This document shows, piece by piece, positions 54,280-62,095 of a stretch of DNA of 64,000 bases (position 1 is its first letter; each line of letters opens with the position of its first letter). The position numbers were made by a program, and so were the translations under genes. The stretch is from Serratia marcescens (lineage in GTDB: Bacteria; Pseudomonadota; Gammaproteobacteria; Enterobacterales; Enterobacteriaceae): contig NZ_MJAO01000002.1 in NCBI RefSeq assembly GCF_001902635.1, positions 1-64,000 on the forward strand. The letters are read 5' to 3'. The notes under the pieces are model-generated. The model worked only from the letters and a program-made list of their open reading frames with translations, was not told the DNA's origin and searched no databases.

Positions 54280-56007
54280 CTAAAACAAGGCGTTATGGAT
54301 CATTGCAAAATGTTCTGCGACAGGGCCCAACAGCAGCGCCGGCAAGAAGGTCAGCGCCCCCACGGTTAAAATCATCGTCAACCACCAGACGCCAAATAGC
54401 AGCGTATCGGTACGCAGCGTGCCGACGCTCGGGGCCAGTGTCGGTTTGGCGGCCAAAGAACCGGCGACCGCCATCAAAAAAATGATCGGCGGATAGCGCC
54501 CCAACAGGATGACCAGGGCGATCGACAGGTTATACCAAGGCGTATTGGCATTGAGCCCGGCGAAGGCTGAGCCATTGTTCGCCGCCGCAGAGGTGAAGGC
54601 GTACAGCACTTCGGTGTAGCCATGCATGCCGGCGTTATTCAAGGCTGAAACGCCATAGGGCAAAATCATGGACAGGGACGATGGAATGAGTATCACGATA
54701 GGGTGGATCAGCAGCGCCAGCGAGACCAGGATGATCTCGCGCTTTTCTATTTTCTTGCCCAGAAATTCCGGCGTGCGGCCCACCATCAGGCCGGCGACAA
54801 AGATGCCGATAAAACCGTAGATTAAAAAACCGAGGAAACCGACGCCTTTCCCGCCGAATACGCATTGCAGCATCATTTGCATCAGCGTAGGCAGGCTGCC
54901 CAACGGGGTGAAACTATCATGCATGGCATTCACGCTGCCCGTGGTAAAAGCCGTCGTGTACGCCGCATACAGTCCGCTGAGCGCGATGCCGAAGCGGACT
55001 TCTTTCCCTTCCATATTGCCGCCAGGCTGACCGGCGCCGCCGTGCAGCGCGAGGCCGACATGTTGCAGCAATGGGGTGCCCGCCTGTTCTGGTAACACGA
55101 CAAGGGCTAAAAAAACCAGCAACATGGCGGCCATCACGCCATAGATTATCCAGCCTTGTCGGCGGTTGTTAATCATACAACCGAACATGACGACCAACGC
55201 CGCAGGTAAACTCGCCATCAGCAATAACAGCACGATGTTGGTCAGCGGGTTCGGGTTTTGGTAAGGGTGCGCCGCATTGACGTTGAAGAACCCGCCGCCG
55301 TTGGTGCCAAAGTTTTCAATCGATTCTTGCGCGGCGACCGGCCCGAGGAACAGTGTCTGATGTCCCCCTTGCAGGGGGGACGTGTCGATGCCGGCGCTCA
55401 GCGTTTGCGGGACGCCTTGCCATACCAGAAACAGAGCCGCCATGATGGCTACTGGCAACAAGACCCGAGTGATAAAGCGCGTCATGTCACGATAGAAATT
55501 ACCCAAATCGCCGTTTTGCCGCGGCGTTAAAAAGGCGCGGATGAAGGCGACAGCGACGACAAAACCGGTTGCTGCCGATGTGAACATGGGAAAGGTGATG
55601 GCCGCCATTTGGCTGAAGTTAGACAGGGTATTTTCTCCAGCATAGCTTTGCCAATTGGTGTTGGTAATAAAACTGATCGCGGTATTAAACGCTTGCAGTG
55701 GCTCCATTCCGCTGAGCTTTGTTGGATTAAGGGGAAGGTGCGCCTGGAATATCAGAATGAAATAAATCAATAACGCCATGAATAAATTGGTTAACAACAT
55801 GTTTAGCGTATAACTTTTCCAGTTCATCGGCTGACGGCAAGCCTTTTCACCAATCAAAAAATAAAGCGCATTGTCAATGGGATCGAAGAAAACATCCGAA
55901 ATGTTTTTACGATCGCTGACGACATAAAAGAGGTACCGTCCAGCGACTATGCTCAGCAGAAATGTCGCCAGCAGGACCAGACCGATTTGCAGCCATAAAT
56001 GCAACAT
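54280..56007 (-). CDS. kdpA: Potassium-transporting ATPase subunit KdpA
   Basis: This 575-residue inner-membrane K+-translocating subunit has about ten helices with the four selectivity-filter-like loops: FITNTNWQSY near 115, ENFGTNGGGFFN near 235, TTGSVNAM near 350, and AAANNGSAFAG near 475. GGAG precedes the ATG by seven bases. It is some 18 residues longer than E. coli KdpA (557). Confidence 0.96.
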   Translation of the reverse strand: MLHLWLQIGLVLLATFLLSIVAGRYLFYVVSDRKNISDVFFDPIDNALYFLIGEKACRQPMNWKSYTLNMLLTNLFMALLIYFILIFQAHLPLNPTKLSGMEPLQAFNTAISFITNTNWQSYAGENTLSNFSQMAAITFPMFTSAATGFVVAVAFIRAFLTPRQNGDLGNFYRDMTRFITRVLLPVAIMAALFLVWQGVPQTLSAGIDTSPLQGGHQTLFLGPVAAQESIENFGTNGGGFFNVNAAHPYQNPNPLTNIVLLLLMASLPAALVVMFGCMINNRRQGWIIYGVMAAMLLVFLALVVLPEQAGTPLLQHVGLALHGGAGQPGGNMEGKEVRFGIALSGLYAAYTTAFTTGSVNAMHDSFTPLGSLPTLMQMMLQCVFGGKGVGFLGFLIYGFIGIFVAGLMVGRTPEFLGKKIEKREIILVSLALLIHPIVILIPSSLSMILPYGVSALNNAGMHGYTEVLYAFTSAAANNGSAFAGLNANTPWYNLSIALVILLGRYPPIIFLMAVAGSLAAKPTLAPSVGTLRTDTLLFGVWWLTMILTVGALTFLPALLLGPVAEHFAMIHNALF

Positions 56008-56051
56008 TTCATGACTCCTCTACGACGATACAGCGTGTTATGCCCGTTGAC

Positions 56052-56135
56052 TCAGAATTTATCAGGATGAACCACGGCATAAAGCAGATAAAACACCACG
56101 AGAAAAAGCACGATCAATAACAATGAAATAGCCAT
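56052..56135 (-). CDS. kdpF: KdpF small subunit
   Basis: This 27-residue peptide is one membrane helix (LLLIVLFLVVFYLLYAVVHP) followed by DKF. It sits 44 bp upstream of kdpA, the fixed place of kdpF. KdpF stabilises the KdpABC complex like a lipid. Gene finders usually skip it because of size. Confidence 0.88.
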   Translation of the reverse strand: MAISLLLIVLFLVVFYLLYAVVHPDKF

Positions 56136-56219
56136 AAAAATGCTCCAAAAAAGGGCGAGGTATGAATGCGTTGTTGACAATTTGCATGTGCTTGCAATAA
56201 GGCTATGTCATTGTCACCA

Positions 56220-56336
56220 TTATTCATCTTTTTTTTCGACAGACGTGTTAATAAGCTTTTCTGCGAAATTAATCATCAAGATGAAAAAGACATAGGCCGC
56301 GATAATGAGTATCGGCATTAACCCTGTCAGCCACAT
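56220..56336 (-). CDS. Additional 38-residue membrane peptide upstream of kdpF
   Basis: The ORF starts MWLTGLMPILIIAAYVFFIL, a single membrane helix, and ends in a charged tail (SVEKKDE). Its ribosome-binding site AAAGGAG lies six bases before the ATG. It stands 84 bp upstream of kdpF on the same strand and downstream of the KdpE-like box, so it should be the first gene of the kdp transcript. I do not recognise it as a known Kdp component. A second KdpF-like or regulatory peptide is an inference. Confidence 0.6.
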   Translation of the reverse strand: MWLTGLMPILIIAAYVFFILMINFAEKLINTSVEKKDE

Positions 56337-56406
56337 AAAAAACTCCTTTCGCCGTTATTGCTGGCGGCGTGAGTGCTGTCGAATGTAATAAGCATAAAGT
56401 GCGATG

Positions 56407-56440
56407 TGGAAACGGGGTGTAAATTTTCTCAAGTACAGAA
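56407..56440 (-). promoter_or_regulatory. KdpE-type operator of the kdp operon
   Basis: The minus strand carries TTTACACCCCG, matching the core of the E. coli KdpE site as I remember it (T-rich, then TTTACACCCCGCC). It lies about 75-100 bp upstream of the first kdp ORF, with AT-rich sequence upstream. This predicts control by KdpDE, although those genes are not adjacent. Confidence 0.65.
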
Positions 56441-56622
56441 TAAAAATAATGTAAAAATCGGGTTCATGTTGATATACAAAAACATTTTTGATGACTCTCG
56501 ACGTTTCCCGTTCGTAACATCGCGGTCGTGTTTTTTCCTACGCGACAAGCTGTTACGCAGCTGCTTTCAGAAAGGGATACCGGTATTCGAGATATTGAGA
56601 GGCATTATTCTCAACAGGAACA

Positions 56623-56703
56623 TATGGCAATGCAGAGGATAAAGATCGTGGTACTCGGGTTGTCGCTGGCCGCTTGGGAGGGTAAAGACGCAGGGGGGCT
56701 ATA
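56623..56703 (+). pseudogene. Lipoprotein-signal-like ORF with Trp in place of the lipobox Cys
   Basis: A 26-codon ORF (MAMQRIKIVVLGLSLAAW, then EGKDAGGL) looks like a lipoprotein signal LGLSLAA-C but has TGG (Trp) at the cysteine position and ends soon after. AGGAAC precedes it. It may be a decayed lipoprotein or chance. Confidence 0.25.
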
Positions 56704-56729
56704 AGGCACTGCTCAGCCGTTAACGGCAA

Positions 56730-56767
56730 CCGCGCGTGCCAGGTGTTTGGCTGCGCGCGGTTTTTTT
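56730..56767 (+). terminator. Strong plus-strand terminator
   Basis: CCGCGCG pairs with CGCGCGG (inner GCC/GGC pairs extend it), followed by seven T. No recognised plus-strand gene precedes it, so it marks an unassigned transcript. Confidence 0.8.
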
Positions 56768-56879
56768 ATGGGAAGTGTAAAGAAAGGGAAAACCCGGCCG
56801 CGGGCCCGAACTCGCCGCGGAGAGCAGAGTCAGACAGAGAACCGTATTCATCTTTCATTCATACCGGCTCGAGGTCGTC

Positions 56880-57233
56880 ATGGCAGAAGACATTCAGCAA
56901 CAGGTCATCGCGCTTATCGCCGCATTCAACGCGCCAGGGCGGCTGAAGAAGGGCGTGGCCATCACCCCGGAAACCGAGATCAATACCGCGCTCAACCTGT
57001 CGTTCAGCGACTCCAATACGCTGATGCGCCGCTACTTCGATACCTTCGGCGTCGACAGCGGCAACTATAACCACGAACTCTATTTTCAGCCGCCGAGCAG
57101 CACCGGGCGCTGGTTCTCTCCTTCCGCTTGCACAGTGCACACCCGGCCGCTGTGCGTGTATATGCTGGTGCGCTCGGCGCGCGCCAAACGCTGGCTGTAT
57201 GACATCCACTTTCTGATCGAGCAGCTGCGATAG
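56880..57233 (+). CDS. DUF1493 family protein
   Basis: This 117-residue cytoplasmic protein matches the DUF1493 layout. An N-terminal helix is followed by ITPETEINTALNLSFSDSNTLMRRYFDTFGVD (two adjacent blocks) and NYNHELYFQPP, a fold akin to acyl-carrier proteins. The usual GDDA-type motif is replaced by FSDSNT here. The cysteine in ACTVHTRPLC and the basic C-terminus are unremarkable. Function unknown. GAGG lies five bases before the ATG. Confidence 0.72.
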   Translation: MAEDIQQQVIALIAAFNAPGRLKKGVAITPETEINTALNLSFSDSNTLMRRYFDTFGVDSGNYNHELYFQPPSSTGRWFSPSACTVHTRPLCVYMLVRSARAKRWLYDIHFLIEQLR

Positions 57234-57235
57234 GT

Positions 57236-57448
57236 TTAACGCGCCGAGCCGTCTGGCTCGGCCGGCGGGTAGCCGGCTTCGCCAAGCGCGGTGAGGAACG
57301 CCTCGCCGTGCAGTGCGCTCTCGATTCGTACTTCCCGTTTGGCCGGATCGGTTTGAATGTGTGCCTGCGGGTCAACGTTCAGCAGCGTCCGGGTGACGGA
57401 GCCGGCGCAGCCGCCGCAGGTCATGGCTGGAATATAAAAACGAATCAT
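57236..57448 (-). CDS. Copper chaperone, CopZ/HMA-type
   Basis: This 70-residue cytoplasmic protein is one heavy-metal-associated domain with the Cu(I) site MTCGGCAGS at residues 9-17 and the usual beta-alpha-beta layout. It probably hands Cu(I) to CopA or CueR. AGGAG precedes ATG 57448. It lies 93 bp downstream of cueR on the same strand and probably belongs to the copA-cueR transcript. Confidence 0.88.
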   Translation of the reverse strand: MIRFYIPAMTCGGCAGSVTRTLLNVDPQAHIQTDPAKREVRIESALHGEAFLTALGEAGYPPAEPDGSAR

Positions 57449-57541
57449 TTCACTCTCCTGGTCGATTAAGGTGCTTGATAACGATAAAGTTTGCCAGCGT
57501 GGCAAGGTCAACTTTTTTCATTGCGATTCATGCGGCCGTCG

Positions 57542-57988
57542 TCACTTCAGCTCGCGCATCAGGCCAAACCGAGGCGAGCGGCGCGGCATAGCCGCCGCCG
57601 TCGGCTCGGCCAGATCTGCCAGGATAGGGCAGTCGGGGCGCGTATTGCCGTGGCAATGGCCCGCAAGGTGTTCCAGGGTTTGCGCCATCGTCTGTAGTTC
57701 AGCGATCTTCGCCTTCAGACCTGCAATGTGTGAGAGCGCCACCGCCTTAACATCGGCGCTTGCGCGTTCACGGTCGTGCCACAGGGTCAGCAATGCCGAT
57801 ATTTGCTCAACAGAAAAACCCAGGTCGCGTGAGCGCCGAATAAAACGCAGGCTATGCACGTCCGGCGAGCCGTAATGGCGATAACCTGCATCGGAGCGCG
57901 CCGCTCGCGGGATCAGGCCGATTTGTTCGTAATAGCGAATCATTTTCGCCGAAACGCCGGATAATCTGGCGGCTTGTCCGATGTTCAT
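57542..57988 (-). CDS. cueR: Cu(I)-responsive MerR-family regulator CueR
   Basis: This 148-residue DNA-binding activator has an N-terminal MerR helix-turn-helix (NIGQAARLSGVSAKMIRYYE), a dimerisation helix, and the metal loop HCHGNTRPDCPI. The cysteines fall at 112 and 120, the same positions as in E. coli CueR. It lies 12 bp after copA and should activate the 19-bp-spacer promoter upstream of copA. This copA-cueR operon order differs from the divergent or separate arrangement in E. coli. Confidence 0.92.
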   Translation of the reverse strand: MNIGQAARLSGVSAKMIRYYEQIGLIPRAARSDAGYRHYGSPDVHSLRFIRRSRDLGFSVEQISALLTLWHDRERASADVKAVALSHIAGLKAKIAELQTMAQTLEHLAGHCHGNTRPDCPILADLAEPTAAAMPRRSPRFGLMRELK

Positions 57989-58000
57989 CCTGCTCTCCTC

Positions 58001-60556
58001 TTATAATGATGCCGATGCCCCGGTGGAACGGGCTGCCACCCCCGTCGTTTCAGGGGGAGACGCCACGGCCATCGGCGCTGGAAAACGTTTGAGCCGCAGC
58101 GCGTTGCCGAGCACGAAGATGCTGGAAAGCGCCATCGCGGCCGCGGCGAAAATGGGTGAAAGCAACGTGCCATTCAGCGGATAAAGCGCACCTGCTGCGA
58201 CCGGGATCAGGACGGCGTTATAAGCGAAGGCCCAAAACAGGTTTTGCTTGATGTTGCGTATCGTCGCCTGGCTGAGCGCGATGGCATTCGGCACGCCGCG
58301 CAAATCGCCCGACATCAACACCACGTCAGCGGCCTCTATCGCCACATCGGTACCCGTGCCGATGGCCAGTCCGACGTCCGCTTCCGCCAGCGCCGGTGCA
58401 TCGTTGATGCCATCTCCGACAAAGGCGACGTGGGCGCCCTGGCTGCGGAACGACTTCAGCGCCGCCACCTTGCCGTCGGGGAGAACCTCAGCGGCGACGT
58501 CATCAATGCCCAGTTGCCGGGCGATCGCCGCTGCCGTCGCCGCATTGTCGCCGGTGATCATCGCGACCTTGAGCCCAAGCGCGTGCAGTGCCTGGATCGC
58601 CTCCGGCGTTGTCTCCTTGATCGGATCGGCGACGGCGATCACCGCCGCCAGACGGCCGTCAACGGCGGCATAAAGTGGGCTTTTGCCCTGCGCGCCGAGG
58701 CGTTCGGCGACGGATTGGAAACTTGTCGCATCAAGGCCGAGCCGGGTCATGAAGCGATCTGCGCCAACGGACACCGTCCGGCCGCCGATCGTAGCCGAAA
58801 CGCCGAAGCCTGGCGTGGCGGTAAAGCTGTCGATAGCGGCAAGCGTGAGATTTCGCTGTTTTGCCGCCGTCACGAGCGCTTCGGCGATAGGATGCTCGGA
58901 GCGCGTTTCGACTGCTGCGACCAAAGCCAGCACGTCATCGTATGCGAAACCGTCTGCGGGAACGAGATCGGTCAACTCCGGGCGGCCTTTGGTCAGCGTG
59001 CCGGTTTTATCGAGGGCGATAACGCTCACATCGCGCAGCGCTTGCAAAGCCTCTCCTTTGCGGAACAATACGCCCAGCTCGGCGGCACGCCCGGTGCCGA
59101 CCATGATCGAGGTCGGCGTAGCCAGCCCCATGGCGCAAGGGCAGGCGATAATCAGCACCGCCACCGCATTTACCAATGCGAAAGTCAATGCGGGGGTCGG
59201 CCCGAATAATAACCAGACCAGGAAGGTCAGCACGGCCGCCGCCATCACGGCCGGAACAAACCACATGGTGACTTTATCGACCAGCGCCTGGATCGGCAGT
59301 TTGGAACCTTGCGCCTCTTCCACCAGACGAATGATTTGCGCCAGCACGGTATTCGCACCGACTTTTGTCGCCCGGAAACTGAACGCGCCGTTTTTGTTGA
59401 TCGTTCCGCCGACCACTTCAGCCCCTACGTTTTTCGAAACCGGCAGCGGTTCGCCGGTGATCATGCTTTCATCGACATAAGATGCGCCTGCAACGACGTC
59501 GCCATCCACGGCGATTTTCTCACCTGGCCGAACGAATACCACATCGCCGGCGACCACCTGGGCGAGGGGGATTTCAACGGTTTCACCGCCGCGTTCGACG
59601 CGCGCGGTCTTGGGTTGAAGGTTCACGAGCCGTTTGATTGCCTGCGAGGTTCGCCCCTTGGCGCGCGCTTCCAGCATGCGCCCAAGCAGGATCAGTGTGA
59701 CTATCACGGCGGCGGCCTCGAAATAGACGTTGGCGGTCCCCTGCGGCAACACCGCAGGAGCGAAGGTGGCGACCAGCGAATAGCCGTAAGCCGCCGCCGT
59801 GCCGACCGAAACCAGTGAGTTCATGTCAGGGGCGCCGCGCAGGAGCGCCGGAATGCCTTTGCGGAAAAAGCGCAGCCCCGGGCCGAGCAGCACAAGGGTG
59901 GTGAGTGCGAACTGTATGTGCCAACTCGTTTGCTCGCCCAACGTATGCATAACCCAATCATGCACGGCGGGGATGAGGTGCGAACCCATTTCCAGCAGAA
60001 ATACCGGCAAGGTAAGGAGGGTGGCGGCGAGCAACGCGCGTCGTAATGCCCGCGCCTCGTTCTCGCGACGTTCGGCATCCCGCTCGGCCGCGTTGGCGAT
60101 ATCCGCTGACAGGCGGCGAGGCGTGTAGCCTGCGCGCGTGACGGCGGCCTCAAGATCTTCTGTGGACACCGCGCCGGCAAGGTAACGTACGCGGGCGCGT
60201 TCTGTCGCCAGATTAACCGTGGCTTCAAGCACGCCGCTGACTTGCGCCAGCGCTTTCTCCACCCGGCCGACACAGGAAGCGCAGGTCATATTTTCGATCG
60301 CAAACTCGGCGCTTTCCTCCCGCACGGCATAGCCGGCATCTGCGATGGCGCGGACGGCCGCTTGCGGATCGGCATCGCGGCTGAAAGTGACGTCGGCGCG
60401 TTCGGTTGCCAGATTAACCGTGGCCGCCTGCACCCCAGGCACTGCGTTCAGCGCGCGTTCGACGCGGCCAACGCACGATGCGCAGGTCATGCCTTCAACC
60501 GGCAGGCTGAGACGCACGGCCGAGGGTGGGGATACGTTGACGTTAAGTGAATTCAT
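58001..60556 (-). CDS. copA: Cu(I)-exporting P-type ATPase CopA
   Basis: This 851-residue inner-membrane pump expels Cu(I) or Ag(I) from the cytoplasm. Two N-terminal metal-binding domains carry GMTCASC (Cys25/Cys28) and NMTCASC (Cys92/Cys95). The translocation motif is [12 protein letters not shown], the phosphorylation motif [12 protein letters not shown], with SEHPIAEAL and [10 protein letters not shown] downstream. A CueR-type promoter lies directly upstream, and cueR and a CopZ-like gene follow. The sequence style recalls environmental beta/gamma-proteobacterial CopA rather than the E. coli enzyme, so it may be an acquired second copy. Confidence 0.95.
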   Translation of the reverse strand: MNSLNVNVSPPSAVRLSLPVEGMTCASCVGRVERALNAVPGVQAATVNLATERADVTFSRDADPQAAVRAIADAGYAVREESAEFAIENMTCASCVGRVEKALAQVSGVLEATVNLATERARVRYLAGAVSTEDLEAAVTRAGYTPRRLSADIANAAERDAERRENEARALRRALLAATLLTLPVFLLEMGSHLIPAVHDWVMHTLGEQTSWHIQFALTTLVLLGPGLRFFRKGIPALLRGAPDMNSLVSVGTAAAYGYSLVATFAPAVLPQGTANVYFEAAAVIVTLILLGRMLEARAKGRTSQAIKRLVNLQPKTARVERGGETVEIPLAQVVAGDVVFVRPGEKIAVDGDVVAGASYVDESMITGEPLPVSKNVGAEVVGGTINKNGAFSFRATKVGANTVLAQIIRLVEEAQGSKLPIQALVDKVTMWFVPAVMAAAVLTFLVWLLFGPTPALTFALVNAVAVLIIACPCAMGLATPTSIMVGTGRAAELGVLFRKGEALQALRDVSVIALDKTGTLTKGRPELTDLVPADGFAYDDVLALVAAVETRSEHPIAEALVTAAKQRNLTLAAIDSFTATPGFGVSATIGGRTVSVGADRFMTRLGLDATSFQSVAERLGAQGKSPLYAAVDGRLAAVIAVADPIKETTPEAIQALHALGLKVAMITGDNAATAAAIARQLGIDDVAAEVLPDGKVAALKSFRSQGAHVAFVGDGINDAPALAEADVGLAIGTGTDVAIEAADVVLMSGDLRGVPNAIALSQATIRNIKQNLFWAFAYNAVLIPVAAGALYPLNGTLLSPIFAAAAMALSSIFVLGNALRLKRFPAPMAVASPPETTGVAARSTGASASL

Positions 60557-60589
60557 GTCATAGGCCCTTAAAGAGTGGCTGGTATAAGA

Positions 60590-60620
60590 AGGCTAGAGCT
60601 TCCCATCGGGGGAAGGTCAA
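60590..60620 (-). promoter_or_regulatory. CueR-type promoter of copA
   Basis: On the minus strand TTGACC (-35, 60620-60615) and TAGCCT (-10, 60595-60590) are separated by exactly 19 bp. The spacer holds the palindrome CTTCCC/GGGAAG. The long spacer plus palindrome is the hallmark of MerR/CueR-activated promoters. The -35 overlaps the stop codon of the upstream efflux gene. Confidence 0.85.
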
Positions 60621-62095
60621 GGTTCATTGAGGATCTTTATCGCCGGCGTTGAACCGCGTGCGCCACGGCAGTCTTTGAGCGCCGTCGTGCACGCTTCCCA
60701 GCCGCCGCCGAGCGCCTTGTAGATGCTCACCACGGCAAGTTGCTGATTAGCGCGAGCTATTGCCACTGCGCGTCGGCTGGCAAAATCGGCCCGTTCGGCC
60801 TCGAGCACCTCCAGATAAACGCCTTCACCTGCGGCGAATCGCACCTGTGAGAGCCGCGCCGCCTCACGATTCGCCGCCGCTTCGAGCAGCCGCAGATCTA
60901 GCGTGCTGGCCGCCCCGGCATAGGCTTTGAAAGCATCATCCGTTTCACGCAGCGCACGCAGCACCGTCTGGTCGTAAATCAACAGCGCCTGTCGCGTGCG
61001 CGCCTCGCTGGCGGCGATCCTGGCGCGTACACGGCCGATATCGAGAAAAGACCAGCGAATCACCGGGCTGATGAAGCCGGAGAGCACGCCGGCATCGCTC
61101 ATCGCATCGAGGTTGCCGGCGACCAGCCCGATCGCCCCCCGAGCCTCGATTTGCGGGTAAAGCGCCGCTGTCTCCACCCCAATCAGGGCGGTAGCCGCCG
61201 CCAGATCCCGTTCAGCCGCCGCAATGTCGGCGCGCCGTGAAAGCAGGGCGCCGGGGGTGCCCACGGTGACGGTCCGCAGCGCCGGTGTCCGATTCTCGGC
61301 GGGGGCGGCCGGAAGACGAAATGTCTGGGGCATTTCGCCAAGCAGCGAGGCCAGCGCGTTGGCGGTGGCCGCGCGGCGGCGTTCCAGTTCCGGCGCCGTC
61401 ACCTCGGTGCCGCGCAATAGCGCCTCGGCGCGCAATCGATCGAATTCGCTGGCGGCGCCGGCGCGCAGTTGCCTGTCGACCAACGCCAGGCTCTGGCGCT
61501 GGCTCCGGCTGATGTCGGCGACCACATTGAGCTCGGCCTCGATGCCGCGTAGTTCGAACCAGGCGGCGGCCACTTCTGCGGCGACGCCCGCCTGAATGGC
61601 GCGCAGCAGTGCCTCGCGGCTCCCCGCCTGCGCCTGAGCGGCCTCAACCGAACGCCGCACACGGCCAAAAAGGTCGATTTCCCATGCGGTTTCAACAGCC
61701 CCGCGGTAGATTTCCGCATGACGCGGTTGCCCGGGCGATCTTTCAATTTCGCCCAGGCGACGAGTCTCATAACTCAGTGCCGCGCCGCCGTGCGGCAGGG
61801 CATCCTGCCGCTGTTCACGCAGCATGGCCTTCGCTTCGTCAAGCCGGGCGACGGCGATGCCAATGTCATGGTTGGCCGCCAACGCGCGCTGAATCAAGGC
61901 GGTGAGCGCCGGATCGTCAAAGATGCGCCACCACTCAACCTCGATGTCTCCCGTGCCTATCCCCTGGGGCGGTTGCCCGAAGTCGGCGGGAAGCCGCGCG
62001 GCGGGCGGCGAGTAATCGGGTCCGACGGACGCACATCCGCTTAGCAGGGCGAGCGCGCTCAGCGGGAATAAAAAGGCTTTATAAAGGCGTTTCAT
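60617..62095 (-). CDS. Outer-membrane efflux lipoprotein, OprM/NodT family
   Basis: This 492-residue TolC-type channel has a lipoprotein signal (lipobox LLSGC, lipidated Cys about 21) and two OEP repeats (about 60-260 and 270-460). Typical blocks are VEWWRIFDDPALTALI, AAWFELRG and GALLSRRADIAAAERDL. It provides the outer-membrane exit for the RND pump encoded just upstream. Its ATG overlaps the pump's TGA by one base. C-terminally it runs on beyond the usual end (TPAIKILNEP), with two extra cysteines. Confidence 0.92.
   Translation of the reverse strand: MKRLYKAFLFPLSALALLSGCASVGPDYSPPAARLPADFGQPPQGIGTGDIEVEWWRIFDDPALTALIQRALAANHDIGIAVARLDEAKAMLREQRQDALPHGGAALSYETRRLGEIERSPGQPRHAEIYRGAVETAWEIDLFGRVRRSVEAAQAQAGSREALLRAIQAGVAAEVAAAWFELRGIEAELNVVADISRSQRQSLALVDRQLRAGAASEFDRLRAEALLRGTEVTAPELERRRAATANALASLLGEMPQTFRLPAAPAENRTPALRTVTVGTPGALLSRRADIAAAERDLAAATALIGVETAALYPQIEARGAIGLVAGNLDAMSDAGVLSGFISPVIRWSFLDIGRVRARIAASEARTRQALLIYDQTVLRALRETDDAFKAYAGAASTLDLRLLEAAANREAARLSQVRFAAGEGVYLEVLEAERADFASRRAVAIARANQQLAVVSIYKALGGGWEACTTALKDCRGARGSTPAIKILNEP

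Larger units (their letters stand above)
56337..56879. other. Intergenic region between kdp and the DUF1493 gene
   Basis: It contains the kdp promoter region, then a plus-strand stretch with a possible 26-codon ORF (56623-56703) and a strong plus-strand terminator at 56730. An 89-codon frame at 56373-56642 has no ribosome-binding site and poor composition. Something on the plus strand is probably transcribed into the terminator, but what it is remains unclear. Confidence 0.45.

Noticed and set aside
56373-56642. 89-codon plus-strand frame in the kdp upstream region
   Set aside because: It crosses the KdpE-like box and promoter, lacks a ribosome-binding site and has no recognisable pattern.
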